Notes: generated by a model from the sequence alone, not told the origin. A stretch of 48,212 bases of DNA from an uncultured Clostridia bacterium (GCA_934487205.1 CAKSRS010000011.1:1-48212), one strand, 5' to 3'. Positions 7,745 through 16,506 are shown, counted from the stretch's first letter. Translations and numbers: made by a program.

Positions 7745-8014
7745 ATGGAAACGGAGAATATAAAAAATCAGCGGCTCACGCTGGAAAACCGCGAAAATTT
7801 TACGGTTAATTCGGTGGACAATGTCGAAAGGTTTTCCGAAAATGAAATTTTGCTGAAAACCGGACTGGGTATGCTGAGGGTTACGGGGAGTAATTTAAAA
7901 CTCGGTGATTTGTCTGCGTCGGACGGCAGCATTAGTCTTGCAGGCAGAATAGACAGCATGGAATTTTTCGCCGTGCATGAAAAACACAGCTTTTTCAAGG
8001 GACTTTTTAAATGA
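7745..8014 (+). CDS. yabP: Sporulation protein YabP
   Basis: An 89-residue protein of the YabP/YqfC family (PF07873). Conserved features seen are the early LTLENRENFTVNSVDNVERFSE region and the beta-rich segment containing LRVTGSNLKLGDLS, ending in the small GRIDSMEF motif. In Bacillus it is made in the mother cell and is needed for sporulation; the molecular role is poorly known. ATG 7745 was chosen because AAGGGGAG is properly spaced from it, while the GTG at 7739 is too close. The stop overlaps the start of yabQ by 4 bp, so the two are coupled. Confidence 0.9.
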   Translation: METENIKNQRLTLENRENFTVNSVDNVERFSENEILLKTGLGMLRVTGSNLKLGDLSASDGSISLAGRIDSMEFFAVHEKHSFFKGLFK

Positions 8015-8433
8015 TTGCCACAACGAATTATGAGTTGTCAACACTTTTTATATCGGTAATTCTTGGGTTCGCCGCTGTCATTGTTTACGGAATTATGCGC
8101 AGTCTGCACCCGGAAAGACCTCCGTGCGTTTTATGGGATATTCTGACATGGGCTGCCGTAGGCAGCTGCAGCTTTTTGGCGTGGACGAAATACCTGCACG
8201 GAGTGTTCCGCTGGTACATACCCGCAGGGTATTTTTGCGGCGCAATAATATGTTTTTTTACGCTCGAACCGTGGCTTGTGCGCATTATGTCGTTTTGTGT
8301 AAAAAAAATTTATTCTTTTTTTAATATAATTTTAAAAATTCTCTTGACAGCGGCGCGTTTTTTAGGTAAAATATTAGTATATTTGCAAAATGATTACAAA
8401 ATAAAAAAAATTAAAAAAATTAAAAAAGGTTGA
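8011..8433 (+). CDS. yabQ: Spore cortex biosynthesis protein YabQ
   Basis: A 140-residue membrane protein matching YabQ (PF09578): hydrophobic segments at about residues 10-30, 45-60 and 70-90, then a long amphipathic C-terminal part. In Bacillus YabQ sits in the outer forespore membrane and is needed for cortex formation. It overlaps yabP by ATGA. The last codons are a lysine/isoleucine run encoded by repeated AAAATT units, a low-complexity tail likely to vary between strains. The frame ends at the ribosome binding region of the divIC-like gene. Confidence 0.88.
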   Translation: MIATTNYELSTLFISVILGFAAVIVYGIMRSLHPERPPCVLWDILTWAAVGSCSFLAWTKYLHGVFRWYIPAGYFCGAIICFFTLEPWLVRIMSFCVKKIYSFFNIILKILLTAARFLGKILVYLQNDYKIKKIKKIKKG

Positions 8434-8444
8434 TGAAGGTAATA

Positions 8445-8741
8445 ATGAAAAAAAAGCCTAAATTCAAAATAGATTTTGTAACGGGTATTTGCTGCATAAC
8501 GGTTATTGCGTCCGCCGTGATGATTGTTAAGGGAATTATGCTGCAGCCTGTTATTTCCGCAAATAATAAAAAAGCGGTTCAGATAAGTGAAGATATTGAA
8601 TATGAAAATCAGCGGATAAAAGAAATCGATGCTGTAATGCAAAAAGCAGGCACAGACGAGTACATAGAAAAAATCGCAAGAGAAAAGCTGGGTATGATAA
8701 AAGCCGATGAAATCGTTTTTGTCGATATATCCGGACAATAA
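8445..8741 (+). CDS. Septum formation initiator, DivIC/FtsB family
   Basis: A 98-residue bitopic membrane protein: a lysine-rich cytoplasmic start, one transmembrane helix (about residues 13-34), then an external coiled coil ending in IEKIAREKLGMIKADEIVFVD, the family signature (EkiAREkLGmvkpgE). DivIC joins FtsL and DivIB in the divisome. ATG 8445 has GAAGG 5 bp upstream; an in-frame ATG at 8433 is possible but lies closer to its weak site. Its position after yabQ and before the S1 protein is the normal Firmicute order. Confidence 0.88.
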   Translation: MKKKPKFKIDFVTGICCITVIASAVMIVKGIMLQPVISANNKKAVQISEDIEYENQRIKEIDAVMQKAGTDEYIEKIAREKLGMIKADEIVFVDISGQ

Positions 8742-8764
8742 ATTACAGGGGGAATTTCTTTATT

Positions 8765-9202
8765 ATGGCATTGGAAATCGGCAGCATTGCAGAAGGCTGT
8801 GTAACCGGGGTTATGCCCTTTGGGGCATTTGTTTCGCTGCCCGACAATAAATCGGGATTGGTTCATATTTCAGAAATAACCAATGAATATGTGGAAAACA
8901 TTCATGACTACATAAAACAGGGCGATAAGGTAAAGGTAAAAGTTATCGGCGTTGATAAATCGGGTAAAATTAGCCTTTCCATAAAAAAAGCTCTCAGGGA
9001 GGAAAAGGCAAAAGCTGCCGCTCCCGCACATGTTCGTCCGGCTGATATTGATTGGGGCGCAAAGAGTGATGAGGAATTGTCATTTGAAGATAAACTGCTC
9101 AGATTTAAAAAAGACTCGGACGAGAGAATGCTTGCGTTAAAGCGTTCCAATGATTCGAAACGCTCCGGCGGATACCATCGCGGCGGCGGAAATTCATATT
9201 GA
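8765..9202 (+). CDS. S1 domain RNA-binding protein (YabR-like)
   Basis: A 145-residue protein with one N-terminal S1 domain (about residues 4-75): GSIAEGCVTGVMPFGAFVSLPDN, then GLVHISEI and KVKVKVIGVDKSGKISLSIK. The C-terminal half is charged and low-complexity, ending GGYHRGGGNSY, a glycine-rich tail common in RNA-binding proteins. It is like YabR of Bacillus and the general-stress S1 proteins, which bind RNA or the ribosome; the exact role is not known. A terminator lies 9 bp after the stop, closing the hup-yab cluster. Confidence 0.88.
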   Translation: MALEIGSIAEGCVTGVMPFGAFVSLPDNKSGLVHISEITNEYVENIHDYIKQGDKVKVKVIGVDKSGKISLSIKKALREEKAKAAAPAHVRPADIDWGAKSDEELSFEDKLLRFKKDSDERMLALKRSNDSKRSGGYHRGGGNSY

Positions 9203-9210
9203 TTTATGTG

Positions 9211-9235
9211 AAGGGGGCGAAAAACCCCCTTTTTA
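9211..9235 (+). terminator. Rho-independent terminator after the yab cluster
   Basis: AAGGGGG pairs with CCCCCTT across CGAAAAA and is followed by a short T run. It ends the hup-to-S1 gene cluster. Confidence 0.88.
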
Positions 9236-9268
9236 TAATATTTTACAGATGTGACGGAGGAGTAAAAA

Positions 9269-10102
9269 ATGAAATTACAATATTTGGGGACAGCTGCGGC
9301 AGAAGGCGTGCCGGGAATGTTCTGCGAGTGCGAAGTATGCAAAAGGAGCAGGCAGGCGGGCGGAAAAAATATCAGAACGCGTTCACAAAGTCTTATAGAC
9401 GATAAAATGCTGATTGATTTTCCGGCAGATACGTATTGGCATGAGATGGTATATAATATGCCGCTTTCAAAAATACACACATGCCTTATAACGCACAGTC
9501 ATTCCGACCATTTGTATCCCGAAGATTTAGAGATGCGTAGCCGCGGAATGGCGCCCGTTATGCCGATTGATAAACCGCTGACATTTTATTCGTGTGAATC
9601 GGGTTATAATATGATTATGGAAACGGTTGAAAAGTATCATCTTGATGAAGATGAGCGCATCGACTGCAAAAAAATAGTGCCGTTTGTGCCTTTTGAGGCG
9701 GAGGGGTACACCGTTATTCCGCTTGCGGCGAGCCATGATGAAAAATCCACTCCGGTTATCTTTATAATTGAAAAGGACGGCAAGCGCATACTTTATGCCA
9801 ATGACACCGGAATGTTCGGCGAGAAAACATGGGAATATCTGAAGAATTACAAAAAACGCTTTGACTTGATAAGTCTTGACTGCACGATGCAGATTATCGG
9901 TCAATACTGCGGTCATTTGAATTATGAAGAAGATATCAAAACAAGAGAAAGACTGTGCGAATGGGGCATGGTTGATGACAAAACCGTGTGCATACTGAAT
10001 CATTTTTCGCATAACGGCGGTCTGACATATGATGAAATGCGCGACATGGCGCAAAAAGACGGTTTTATGGTATCATATGACGGAATGACTGTTGAAATAT
10101 AA
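9269..10102 (+). CDS. MBL-fold metallo-hydrolase, PhnP-like
   Basis: A 277-residue beta-lactamase-fold hydrolase. The start MKLQYLGTAAAEGVPGMFCECEVCK has the GTxxxxGxPxxxCxCxxC pattern of the PhnP/RNase Z-like branch, with three cysteines for a structural zinc. The active-site HxHxDH is HSHSDH (about residues 75-80); a later metal Asp is in YANDTGMFG and a late His in NHFSHNG. PhnP itself is a cyclic phosphodiesterase, but there are no phn genes here and the substrate is unknown. GGAGGAG precedes ATG. It lies 37 bp upstream of pncB on the same strand and may share its transcript. Confidence 0.85.
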   Translation: MKLQYLGTAAAEGVPGMFCECEVCKRSRQAGGKNIRTRSQSLIDDKMLIDFPADTYWHEMVYNMPLSKIHTCLITHSHSDHLYPEDLEMRSRGMAPVMPIDKPLTFYSCESGYNMIMETVEKYHLDEDERIDCKKIVPFVPFEAEGYTVIPLAASHDEKSTPVIFIIEKDGKRILYANDTGMFGEKTWEYLKNYKKRFDLISLDCTMQIIGQYCGHLNYEEDIKTRERLCEWGMVDDKTVCILNHFSHNGGLTYDEMRDMAQKDGFMVSYDGMTVEI

Positions 10103-10139
10103 CTAATTGCCGCAAATACGGCGGAACGGAGAACATGAA

Positions 10140-11582
10140 ATGAAGGACAAGCTTAATTTAACATTATTAACGGATTTTTATGAATTTACGATGGCAGGCG
10201 GATTTTTTGAGGAAGGCGTGGGTGACACGATTGCCTATTTTGATATGTTTTTCCGCACCATTCCGGACAATGGCGGATTTGCGATTATGGCGGGCGTGGA
10301 GCAGCTTATCGACTATCTGAAAAACTTGAATTTTACTGATGATGATATTGAATATCTGCGCGGAAAACATATTTTCAGCGAAAAATATCTCGAATATCTG
10401 CGCAAATTTGAATTTAAGTGCGATGTATGGGCAATTCCTGAGGGAACACCGATTTTCCCACATGAGCCGATTGTAACGGTTCGCGGCCCTGTCGTTCAGG
10501 CACAGTTTGTGGAGACAATGATATTGCTTACAATAAATCACCAGAGTCTGATTGCGACAAAGGCGAACAGGATTGTGCGAGCGGCGGACGGCAGACCGGT
10601 AATGGAATTCGGTTCGCGCAGAGCACAGGGCCCCGATGCAGCGATTTTGGGTGCGCGTGCAGCGTATATAGGCGGTTGCTGCGGCACGGCATGCGCCATA
10701 GCGGACAGGGAATACGGCGTGCCGGCTCTCGGAACGATGGCACACAGCTGGGTTCAGCTGTTTGATAATGAATATGACGCATTTGCGGCTTACGCACGGC
10801 AATATCCGGACAGCTGCACGCTTTTGATAGACACCTACAATGTGCTGAAATCGGGATTGCCGAATGCGATTAAAGCTTTTGACGAAGTTTTGAAGCCTAT
10901 GGGCAAACGTCCGAAAGGCGTGCGTATTGATTCGGGAGATATTACGTATCTGTCCAGAAAATGCCGTAAAATTCTTGATGACGCGGGATATGCCGATTGC
11001 GGTATTTGCGCGTCCAATTCACTTGATGAATATATTATCCGCGATACGTTGATGCAAGGCGCTAAAATCGATTCATTCGGCGTCGGCGAAAGATTAATCA
11101 CGTCAAAGGCGTCGCCTATTTTCGGCGGAGTATATAAGCTTGCCGCTATTGAAGATAAGGACGGCAACATTATTCCCAAGATAAAAATTTCGGAAAATGT
11201 CGCAAAAATTACAACCCCCGGATTTAAACAGGTTTACAGGCTTTATTCGCGCGATACCGGCGCAGCAATTGCCGATGTTGTAACGCTTGCCGACGAAGTG
11301 ATAGATAATGATAAGCCATACGAAATTTTTGACCCGGAGCATACATGGAAAAAGAAAACCGTTACGAATTACTATGTACGCCCGCTTTTGAAACAGATTT
11401 TTGCGGGCGGAAAATGCATATATGATAACCCGGATATCCATGTGCTTCAGGAATACTGCCGTCTTGAAATTGAAAAGCTTTGGGACGAGGTTAAGCGTTT
11501 TGAAAATCCGCACAGTTACTATGTGGATTTATCGAAAAAGCTGTGGAATGTGAAGTATGAGCTTTTGGAGAAACTTCAATAA
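10140..11582 (+). CDS. pncB: Nicotinate phosphoribosyltransferase
   Basis: A 480-residue enzyme joining nicotinate to PRPP to make nicotinate mononucleotide, the first step of NAD salvage. Family features: the N-terminal LLTDFYEFTMAGGFFEEG; the phosphorylatable-His region replaced by the clostridial EFGSRRAQGPDAA; and the PRPP-site region ASNSLDEYIIRDTL followed by GVGERLITS. The length fits the Gram-positive NAPRTase group. The start is ATG 10140 with GGAG 8 bp upstream; the frame extends to 10107 but without a site. The stop overlaps the start of the tsaC gene (TAATG), so it heads a coupled operon. Confidence 0.94.
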   Translation: MKDKLNLTLLTDFYEFTMAGGFFEEGVGDTIAYFDMFFRTIPDNGGFAIMAGVEQLIDYLKNLNFTDDDIEYLRGKHIFSEKYLEYLRKFEFKCDVWAIPEGTPIFPHEPIVTVRGPVVQAQFVETMILLTINHQSLIATKANRIVRAADGRPVMEFGSRRAQGPDAAILGARAAYIGGCCGTACAIADREYGVPALGTMAHSWVQLFDNEYDAFAAYARQYPDSCTLLIDTYNVLKSGLPNAIKAFDEVLKPMGKRPKGVRIDSGDITYLSRKCRKILDDAGYADCGICASNSLDEYIIRDTLMQGAKIDSFGVGERLITSKASPIFGGVYKLAAIEDKDGNIIPKIKISENVAKITTPGFKQVYRLYSRDTGAAIADVVTLADEVIDNDKPYEIFDPEHTWKKKTVTNYYVRPLLKQIFAGGKCIYDNPDIHVLQEYCRLEIEKLWDEVKRFENPHSYYVDLSKKLWNVKYELLEKLQ

Positions 11583-12622
11583 TGGATACGGTTATTATAA
11601 GGGATATAAATGATGAAAGTATGGCTTGCGCCGGGAAGATAATCAGGGACGGCGGAATTGTGGCTTTTCCGACCGAGACGGTTTACGGTCTCGGTGCGAG
11701 CGCGTATAACGACGATGCCGTAAAAAAGATATACAAGGCGAAGGGCAGACCGTCAGATAATCCGCTGATAGTGCATCTTGCGGACGTATCGGAGATATCG
11801 AAGGCGGCGCGCGAAGTGCCCGAGTCGGCGCAAAAATTGTTTGATAAATTTGCGCCCGGCCCCTTCACGGTTATTCTGAAAAAACAGCCGGGGATAAGCG
11901 ATACCGTAACAGCCGGACTGGATACCGTCGGCGTGCGCATACCGCAAGACTTGACGGCGCGCGCTTTTATAAAAGCCGCGGGTGTGCCGATAGCCGCGCC
12001 GAGCGCGAATATTTCGGGAAAACCGAGTCCGACTTGCGCCGAGCATGTTCTGCATGATATGACGGGCAGAGCAGATGCGATTATATGCGGCGGCAGGGCG
12101 AAGGTTGGCGTGGAATCGACGATAATTGACTGCACGGGCGAAGTCCCCGTGATACTGCGTCCGGGCGGAATAACGCTTGAGGACGTTATAGCGGTATGCG
12201 GCAGCGGCCGTCTTGACAAGCATGTTTTAAGCAGTGTTGCCGCCGATGAACAACCGAAATGCCCGGGAATGAAATACAAGCATTACGCGCCCGACGCCGA
12301 TGTTACGGTTGTCGAGGGCGGTATAAAAAGCACCGAGAAGGAGATTTTGCGGCTTGTAAAAGAACATAAGGATATGGGCGAAAAGGTCGGCGTTTTGACA
12401 ATGTCAAGCATCGATTTCGGCGCGGATTTGCAGCTGTCGTCGGGCAAGGATAACAGGGATTTTGCCAGATGTCTGTTCGGCGCGCTACGTGAGTTTGACG
12501 AACGCAAAATCGATACGGCGTTTGTGCAGTTTTGCATTGGCGACAGCTACGGACTTGCTGTAAAAAACCGTCTTTATAAATCGGCGGGGAATAAAATTAT
12601 TTACACGGAGAAGAACATATGA
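11582..12622 (+). CDS. tsaC: L-threonylcarbamoyladenylate synthase (Sua5/YwlC type)
   Basis: A 346-residue Sua5-type protein. The YrdC domain (about residues 1-200) shows IVAFPTETVYGLGASA, KIYKAKGRPSDNPL and PSANISGKPSPT. The C-terminal Sua5 domain begins after a linker at CPGMKYKHYAP. It makes threonylcarbamoyl-AMP from Thr, bicarbonate and ATP for t6A37 of ANN-decoding tRNAs. It overlaps pncB by one base and the phosphatase gene by 4 bp. TsaD, which uses its product, is encoded three genes downstream; TsaB and TsaE are not in the window. Confidence 0.94.
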   Translation: MDTVIIRDINDESMACAGKIIRDGGIVAFPTETVYGLGASAYNDDAVKKIYKAKGRPSDNPLIVHLADVSEISKAAREVPESAQKLFDKFAPGPFTVILKKQPGISDTVTAGLDTVGVRIPQDLTARAFIKAAGVPIAAPSANISGKPSPTCAEHVLHDMTGRADAIICGGRAKVGVESTIIDCTGEVPVILRPGGITLEDVIAVCGSGRLDKHVLSSVAADEQPKCPGMKYKHYAPDADVTVVEGGIKSTEKEILRLVKEHKDMGEKVGVLTMSSIDFGADLQLSSGKDNRDFARCLFGALREFDERKIDTAFVQFCIGDSYGLAVKNRLYKSAGNKIIYTEKNI

Positions 12623-13068
12623 ATGTACTTTTTGTTTGTACGGGAAATACATGCCGCTCACCTATGGCGGCGGCGCTTTTTAATAAAATAGCGATTAAGC
12701 GCGGACTTGATGTACGAATTGAATCGGCGGGACTTTTTGCCGCGGAGGGGGAGCCGGCATCGAGCGAGGCGGTAATCGCGATGAAAAAATATGACATAGA
12801 CCTTTTGGGACATCATGCGCAGCCGATAAATTCGGAATTACTGGAAAAAAGCGATTTAATTTTGACTATGACGGCGGCGCATAAAATGGTTCTTGAACCA
12901 TCGGCACAGGGGAAAGTGTTTACGCTCTGCGAATATGCCGGGATTGACGGTGATATCGATGACCCGTACGGCGGCGATGCGGAGGAATACGAAGAATGTG
13001 CGAAACAATTGTATGATGCATTGGAAAAGGTGGCGGACAGAATTGAATCTGACACACATAACTCCTGA
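12619..13068 (+). CDS. ywlE: Low-molecular-weight phosphatase, YwlE-like protein-arginine phosphatase
   Basis: A 149-residue LMW-PTP-fold enzyme. The P-loop is CTGNTCRS (C7 nucleophile, R13), and the general acid is D115 in DDPYG. The threonine at position 11 in the loop is the residue that in Bacillus YwlE selects phospho-arginine over phospho-tyrosine, so protein-arginine phosphatase activity is the best inference. The gene follows tsaC as ywlE follows ywlC in Bacillus, which supports the call. It overlaps tsaC by ATGA, and its end overlaps the start of rimI. No mcsB kinase is in the window. Confidence 0.88.
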   Translation: MNVLFVCTGNTCRSPMAAALFNKIAIKRGLDVRIESAGLFAAEGEPASSEAVIAMKKYDIDLLGHHAQPINSELLEKSDLILTMTAAHKMVLEPSAQGKVFTLCEYAGIDGDIDDPYGGDAEEYEECAKQLYDALEKVADRIESDTHNS

Positions 13069-13474
13069 TGACTGCGCGGAACTGGCTGCACTGGACAAGC
13101 GCTGTTTTGCCGTCCCTTGGTCGGAGCAGTCCTTCCGCGAAGAAACGGAAAACCGGCTCGCGACATACATTATTGCAAGGCAGGACGGTAAAATTACAGG
13201 CTATTGCGGTTTTTGGCGAGTGGGCGATGAAGTGCAGATTACGAATATTGCCGTATTGCCGGAATATCGGCGGCAGGGCACGGCGGCAGCCATGATAGAC
13301 GAGATGTTCGGCGAATGTGCCGGTGCGGAGCAGTTTGTGCTGGAGGTGCGCGAATCGAACGCGGCGGCAATCGGATTGTATGAAAAATATGGATTTGAAA
13401 AAGCGGGCGTGCGGAAGAATTTTTACCGTTCGCCGACGGAAAACGGAATTGTTATGATACGGAGAAAAGATTAA
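13043..13474 (+). CDS. rimI: Ribosomal protein S18 alanine N-acetyltransferase RimI
   Basis: A 143-residue GNAT acetyltransferase. Motif A is seen as ITNIAVLPEYRRQGTAAAMIDEM (the acetyl-CoA pyrophosphate loop is RRQGT), preceded by CFAVPWSEQSFREE, a RimI signature, and followed by LEVRESNAAAIGLYEKYGFEKAG. It acetylates the N-terminus of S18. The frame is open to 12893, but that part is phosphatase gene read out of frame; the TTG at 13043, with AAGGTGG 9 bp upstream, gives the normal length and overlaps the preceding gene by 26 bp. It lies directly before tsaD, as in many Firmicutes. Confidence 0.88.
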   Translation: MNLTHITPDDCAELAALDKRCFAVPWSEQSFREETENRLATYIIARQDGKITGYCGFWRVGDEVQITNIAVLPEYRRQGTAAAMIDEMFGECAGAEQFVLEVRESNAAAIGLYEKYGFEKAGVRKNFYRSPTENGIVMIRRKD

Positions 13475-14484
13475 TGGACAGATATATTCTCGGCATTGAA
13501 AGCTCTTGCGACGAAACAGCGGCAAGTGTTGTAAAAAACGGAAGATGCGTGCTGTCGAATGTGATAAATACGCAGATAGATTTACATAAAGTGTACGGCG
13601 GCGTCGTGCCGGAGATTGCGTCAAGAAAGCATATAGAAAATATTGACGCCGTAATAGATGAGGCTTTGGCACAGGCGGGCATGGCACTTGCGGATATGGA
13701 CGCAGTTGCCGTGACGTACGGACCGGGTCTTGTCGGCGCGCTTTTGGTGGGCGTATCGGCGGCGAAGGCGCTTGCTTATGCGGCGGAAAAGCCGCTTGTG
13801 CCCGTGCACCACATTCGCGGACATATCAGCGCAAATTTTATTGCGCACCCGGATTTAAAACCGCCGTTTGTGTGCCTTGTTGCATCGGGCGGACACAGTC
13901 ACATAGTTAATGTTAAGGACTACACCGAGTTTGAGGTTCTCGGCAGAACGCGCGACGATGCCGCTGGTGAAGCGTTCGACAAAATTGCACGAGTTTTGGG
14001 ATTGGGATATCCGGGCGGACCGCTCATTGACAAACTGGCAAAAGACGGCGATCCGAAGGCGATAGCCTTCCCACGGGTAAAAATGGATAAAGATTCGCTG
14101 GATTTTAGCTTTTCAGGAGTCAAGACGGCGGTAATAAATTATTTGCATAAGGCGGAACAAAAAGGCGAAGAAATCAACCGCGCGGACGTTGCGGCAAGTT
14201 TTCAGGAGGCCGTTACCGACGCTCTTTGCGAGCATACAATCGAAGGCGCGCTGCGCTGCGGCGCAAAAACCGTGGCTATCGCCGGCGGTGTTGCCGCAAA
14301 TTCTCAGCTGAGAGAAAAAATGACGGATATGTGCCGAAAGCATGGCATTGCGGTTGTATACCCACCGCCCGTTTTATGTACCGATAATGCGGCGATGATT
14401 GCCTGTGCGGGATATTTCGGCTATGAAAAAGGCGACCGGGCGGGGCTGGATTTGAATGCCGTACCGAATTTGCCGCTTGAATAA
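13474..14484 (+). CDS. tsaD: tRNA N6-threonylcarbamoyladenosine transferase TsaD
   Basis: A 336-residue Kae1/TsaD protein of the ASKHA fold, full length. Seen in order: LGIESSCDETAASVV, the metal-binding HxxxH in HHIRGHI, VASGGHSHIV, the GEAFDKIARVLGLGYPGGP signature and GGVAANSQLRE. It moves threonylcarbamoyl from the TsaC product to A37 of tRNA, working with TsaB and TsaE encoded elsewhere. The start ATG overlaps the rimI stop (TAATG). A short gap leads to lepA. Confidence 0.96.
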   Translation: MDRYILGIESSCDETAASVVKNGRCVLSNVINTQIDLHKVYGGVVPEIASRKHIENIDAVIDEALAQAGMALADMDAVAVTYGPGLVGALLVGVSAAKALAYAAEKPLVPVHHIRGHISANFIAHPDLKPPFVCLVASGGHSHIVNVKDYTEFEVLGRTRDDAAGEAFDKIARVLGLGYPGGPLIDKLAKDGDPKAIAFPRVKMDKDSLDFSFSGVKTAVINYLHKAEQKGEEINRADVAASFQEAVTDALCEHTIEGALRCGAKTVAIAGGVAANSQLREKMTDMCRKHGIAVVYPPPVLCTDNAAMIACAGYFGYEKGDRAGLDLNAVPNLPLE

Positions 14485-14513
14485 GTTTGTTGAAAGGATT
14501 AACGTTTATAAGT

Positions 14514-16310
14514 ATGCAGGATAAGATAAGAAATTTTTGTATAATAGCGCATATTGACCATGGAAAATCAACGCTTGCGGACAGACTGCTTGAATTAACG
14601 GGGGAGGTCTGCGAACGCGACATGGAGGAGCAGCTTCTCGACGATATGGATTTGGAACGCGAGCGCGGAATTACGATTAAAGCGCATGCGGTAAAGCTTA
14701 AATATACTGCCAAAGACGGCGAAGAATATGTGCTGAATTTGATTGATACACCGGGTCATGTCGATTTCAATTATGAGGTGTCGCGCAGTCTTGCGGCATG
14801 CGAGGGCGCGATTTTAATTGTTGACGCGTCGCAGGGAATTGAGGCGCAGACGCTTGCCAACACCTATCTTGCGGTTGAGCATAATCTTGAAATCGTACCG
14901 GTTATAAATAAAATTGATTTGCCGAGCGCAAATCCCGATAATGCCGTAAAGGAAATCGAGGATATTATCGGAATCCCGGCAGAGGACGCGCCGCGTGTTT
15001 CGGCAAAGACCGGCTTAAATGTTGAGCAGGTATTGGACGCAATTGTGGAAAAAATTCCGGCACCGGAAGGCGATGAAAATGCACCGCTTAAATGCCTGAT
15101 TTTCGATTCATATTACGACAGCTATAAGGGTGTAATCGTGTATGTCCGCGTGAAGGACGGCAAGCTGTCGGCGGGCGACAGAATTCGAATGATGGCAACG
15201 GGCGCGGAATTTGATGTTGTCGAAGTCGGGTCAATGCATCCGAGCGGACTGCGCGTGTGCAAGGAGCTGTCGGCGGGCGATGTCGGATATATCGCGGCAA
15301 GCATAAAATCAATTCAGGATACGCGCGTCGGCGATACCGTCACCAAATGCAGCAATCCGGCAAGCGAGCCGTTGCCCGGTTATAAAAAAGTTAACCCGAT
15401 GGTTTACTGCGGAATATATCCCGCGGACGGCGCGCAGTATGAGGATTTAAAAGACGCCCTTGCAAAGCTGCAGCTTAACGATGCGTCGCTCATGTTTGAG
15501 CCGGAAACATCGATAGCACTTGGATTTGGATTCCGATGCGGATTTTTGGGACTTTTGCATATGGAAATAATTCAGGAACGTTTAGAGCGCGAATATAATC
15601 TTGATTTGGTAACTACCGCGCCGAGCGTTATTTACAAGGTGAAAAAGACCGATGGGGAAACGGTAATGGTATCAAACCCCGCAAACCTTCCCGAACCGAG
15701 CGAAATCGAGTACATGGAAGAACCTATGGTAAAGGCGGATATCATGGTTCCGGTGGATTTTGTGGGCAATGTTATGGAACTTTGCCAGGAGCGCCGCGGA
15801 ATTTTTAAGAATATGACATATATCGAAACAACGCGCGCGCAAATTCATTATGAACTTCCGCTTAATGAGATTATTTACGATTTCTTTGACGCACTTAAAT
15901 CACGCACAAAGGGATATGCGTCATTTGATTATGAACTTCAGGAATATATGCGTTCCGACCTTGTTAAGCTTGACATGCTGCTCAACGGCGAGCAGGTAGA
16001 CGCACTTTCCTTTATCGTGCATAAGGACAGCGCATATGCACGCGGCCGCAAGATGGCGGAAAAGCTGAAGGACGCTATTCCGCGCCAGCTGTTCGAAGTA
16101 CCTATCCAGGCGGCGATTGGGTCGAAAATAATCGCGCGCGAGACTGTTAAGGCGATGCGCAAGGACGTTTTGGCAAAATGCTACGGCGGCGATATCACCA
16201 GAAAAAAGAAACTTCTTGAAAAACAGAAGGAAGGTAAAAAGCGCATGCGGCAAGTCGGTAGTGTGGAAATTCCGCAGGAGGCATTCATGTCTGTGCTTAA
16301 GCTGGACTGA
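14514..16310 (+). CDS. lepA: Elongation factor 4 (LepA)
   Basis: A 598-residue translational GTPase, the usual LepA length. G1 is AHIDHGKST (about residues 12-20), G2 RGITIKA, G3 DTPGHVDF, G4 NKIDLPSA and G5 SAKTG. Domains II and III follow, and the C-terminus has the LepA-specific region (QAAIGSKIIARETVKAMRKDV, KKKLLEKQKEGKKRM), which replaces EF-G domain IV. ATG 14514 matches the family N-terminus; GAAAGG lies rather far upstream, and an in-frame TTG at 14487 would add nine residues. It is the last gene of the pncB-tsaC-ywlE-rimI-tsaD series, with a strong terminator right after. Confidence 0.96.
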   Translation: MQDKIRNFCIIAHIDHGKSTLADRLLELTGEVCERDMEEQLLDDMDLERERGITIKAHAVKLKYTAKDGEEYVLNLIDTPGHVDFNYEVSRSLAACEGAILIVDASQGIEAQTLANTYLAVEHNLEIVPVINKIDLPSANPDNAVKEIEDIIGIPAEDAPRVSAKTGLNVEQVLDAIVEKIPAPEGDENAPLKCLIFDSYYDSYKGVIVYVRVKDGKLSAGDRIRMMATGAEFDVVEVGSMHPSGLRVCKELSAGDVGYIAASIKSIQDTRVGDTVTKCSNPASEPLPGYKKVNPMVYCGIYPADGAQYEDLKDALAKLQLNDASLMFEPETSIALGFGFRCGFLGLLHMEIIQERLEREYNLDLVTTAPSVIYKVKKTDGETVMVSNPANLPEPSEIEYMEEPMVKADIMVPVDFVGNVMELCQERRGIFKNMTYIETTRAQIHYELPLNEIIYDFFDALKSRTKGYASFDYELQEYMRSDLVKLDMLLNGEQVDALSFIVHKDSAYARGRKMAEKLKDAIPRQLFEVPIQAAIGSKIIARETVKAMRKDVLAKCYGGDITRKKKLLEKQKEGKKRMRQVGSVEIPQEAFMSVLKLD

Positions 16311-16312
16311 TG

Positions 16313-16358
16313 AAAAAAAGACGGCAAATAACTTATGTTATTGCAGCCGTCTTTTTTT
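16313..16358 (+). terminator. Rho-independent terminator after lepA
   Basis: AAAAAGACGGC pairs with GCCGTCTTTTT, and an inner AATAAC / GTTATT stem extends the hairpin. T residues follow. It closes the pncB-lepA operon. Confidence 0.92.
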
Positions 16359-16417
16359 GTGCGCGGAATATGCATTTATACGCCGTGAGGAAAATTACCA
16401 AAACTTACAGCTTGAAA

Positions 16418-16445
16418 TTTGCACAAACATAGTGTAAGATATAAA
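16418..16445 (+). promoter_or_regulatory. Possible promoter of the S-layer gene
   Basis: TTTGCA, a 16-bp spacer, TATAAA. The match is imperfect. A TTGACA at 16452-16457 has no good -10 at the right distance. Either choice gives a leader of more than 80 nt. Confidence 0.35.
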
Positions 16446-16473
16446 TCGTGGTTGACATGATATTATGAATTAG

Positions 16474-16506
16474 TAACAAAACTCGCGTATTTATTGAGTT
16501 TTGTTA
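16474..16506 (+). promoter_or_regulatory. 11-bp stem-loop in the S-layer gene leader
   Basis: TAACAAAACTC (16474-16484) and GAGTTTTGTTA (16496-16506) are perfect inverted arms around an 11-nt loop, followed by A residues rather than T residues, so it is not a terminator. It may stabilise the 5' end of a highly expressed mRNA, or be a protein-binding site. The rest of 16359-16587 is AT-rich with no gene seen. Confidence 0.6.

Noticed and set aside
12893..13042. N-terminal 50-residue extension of RimI
   Set aside because: It is the phosphatase gene read out of frame, and RimI has its normal length from TTG 13043.
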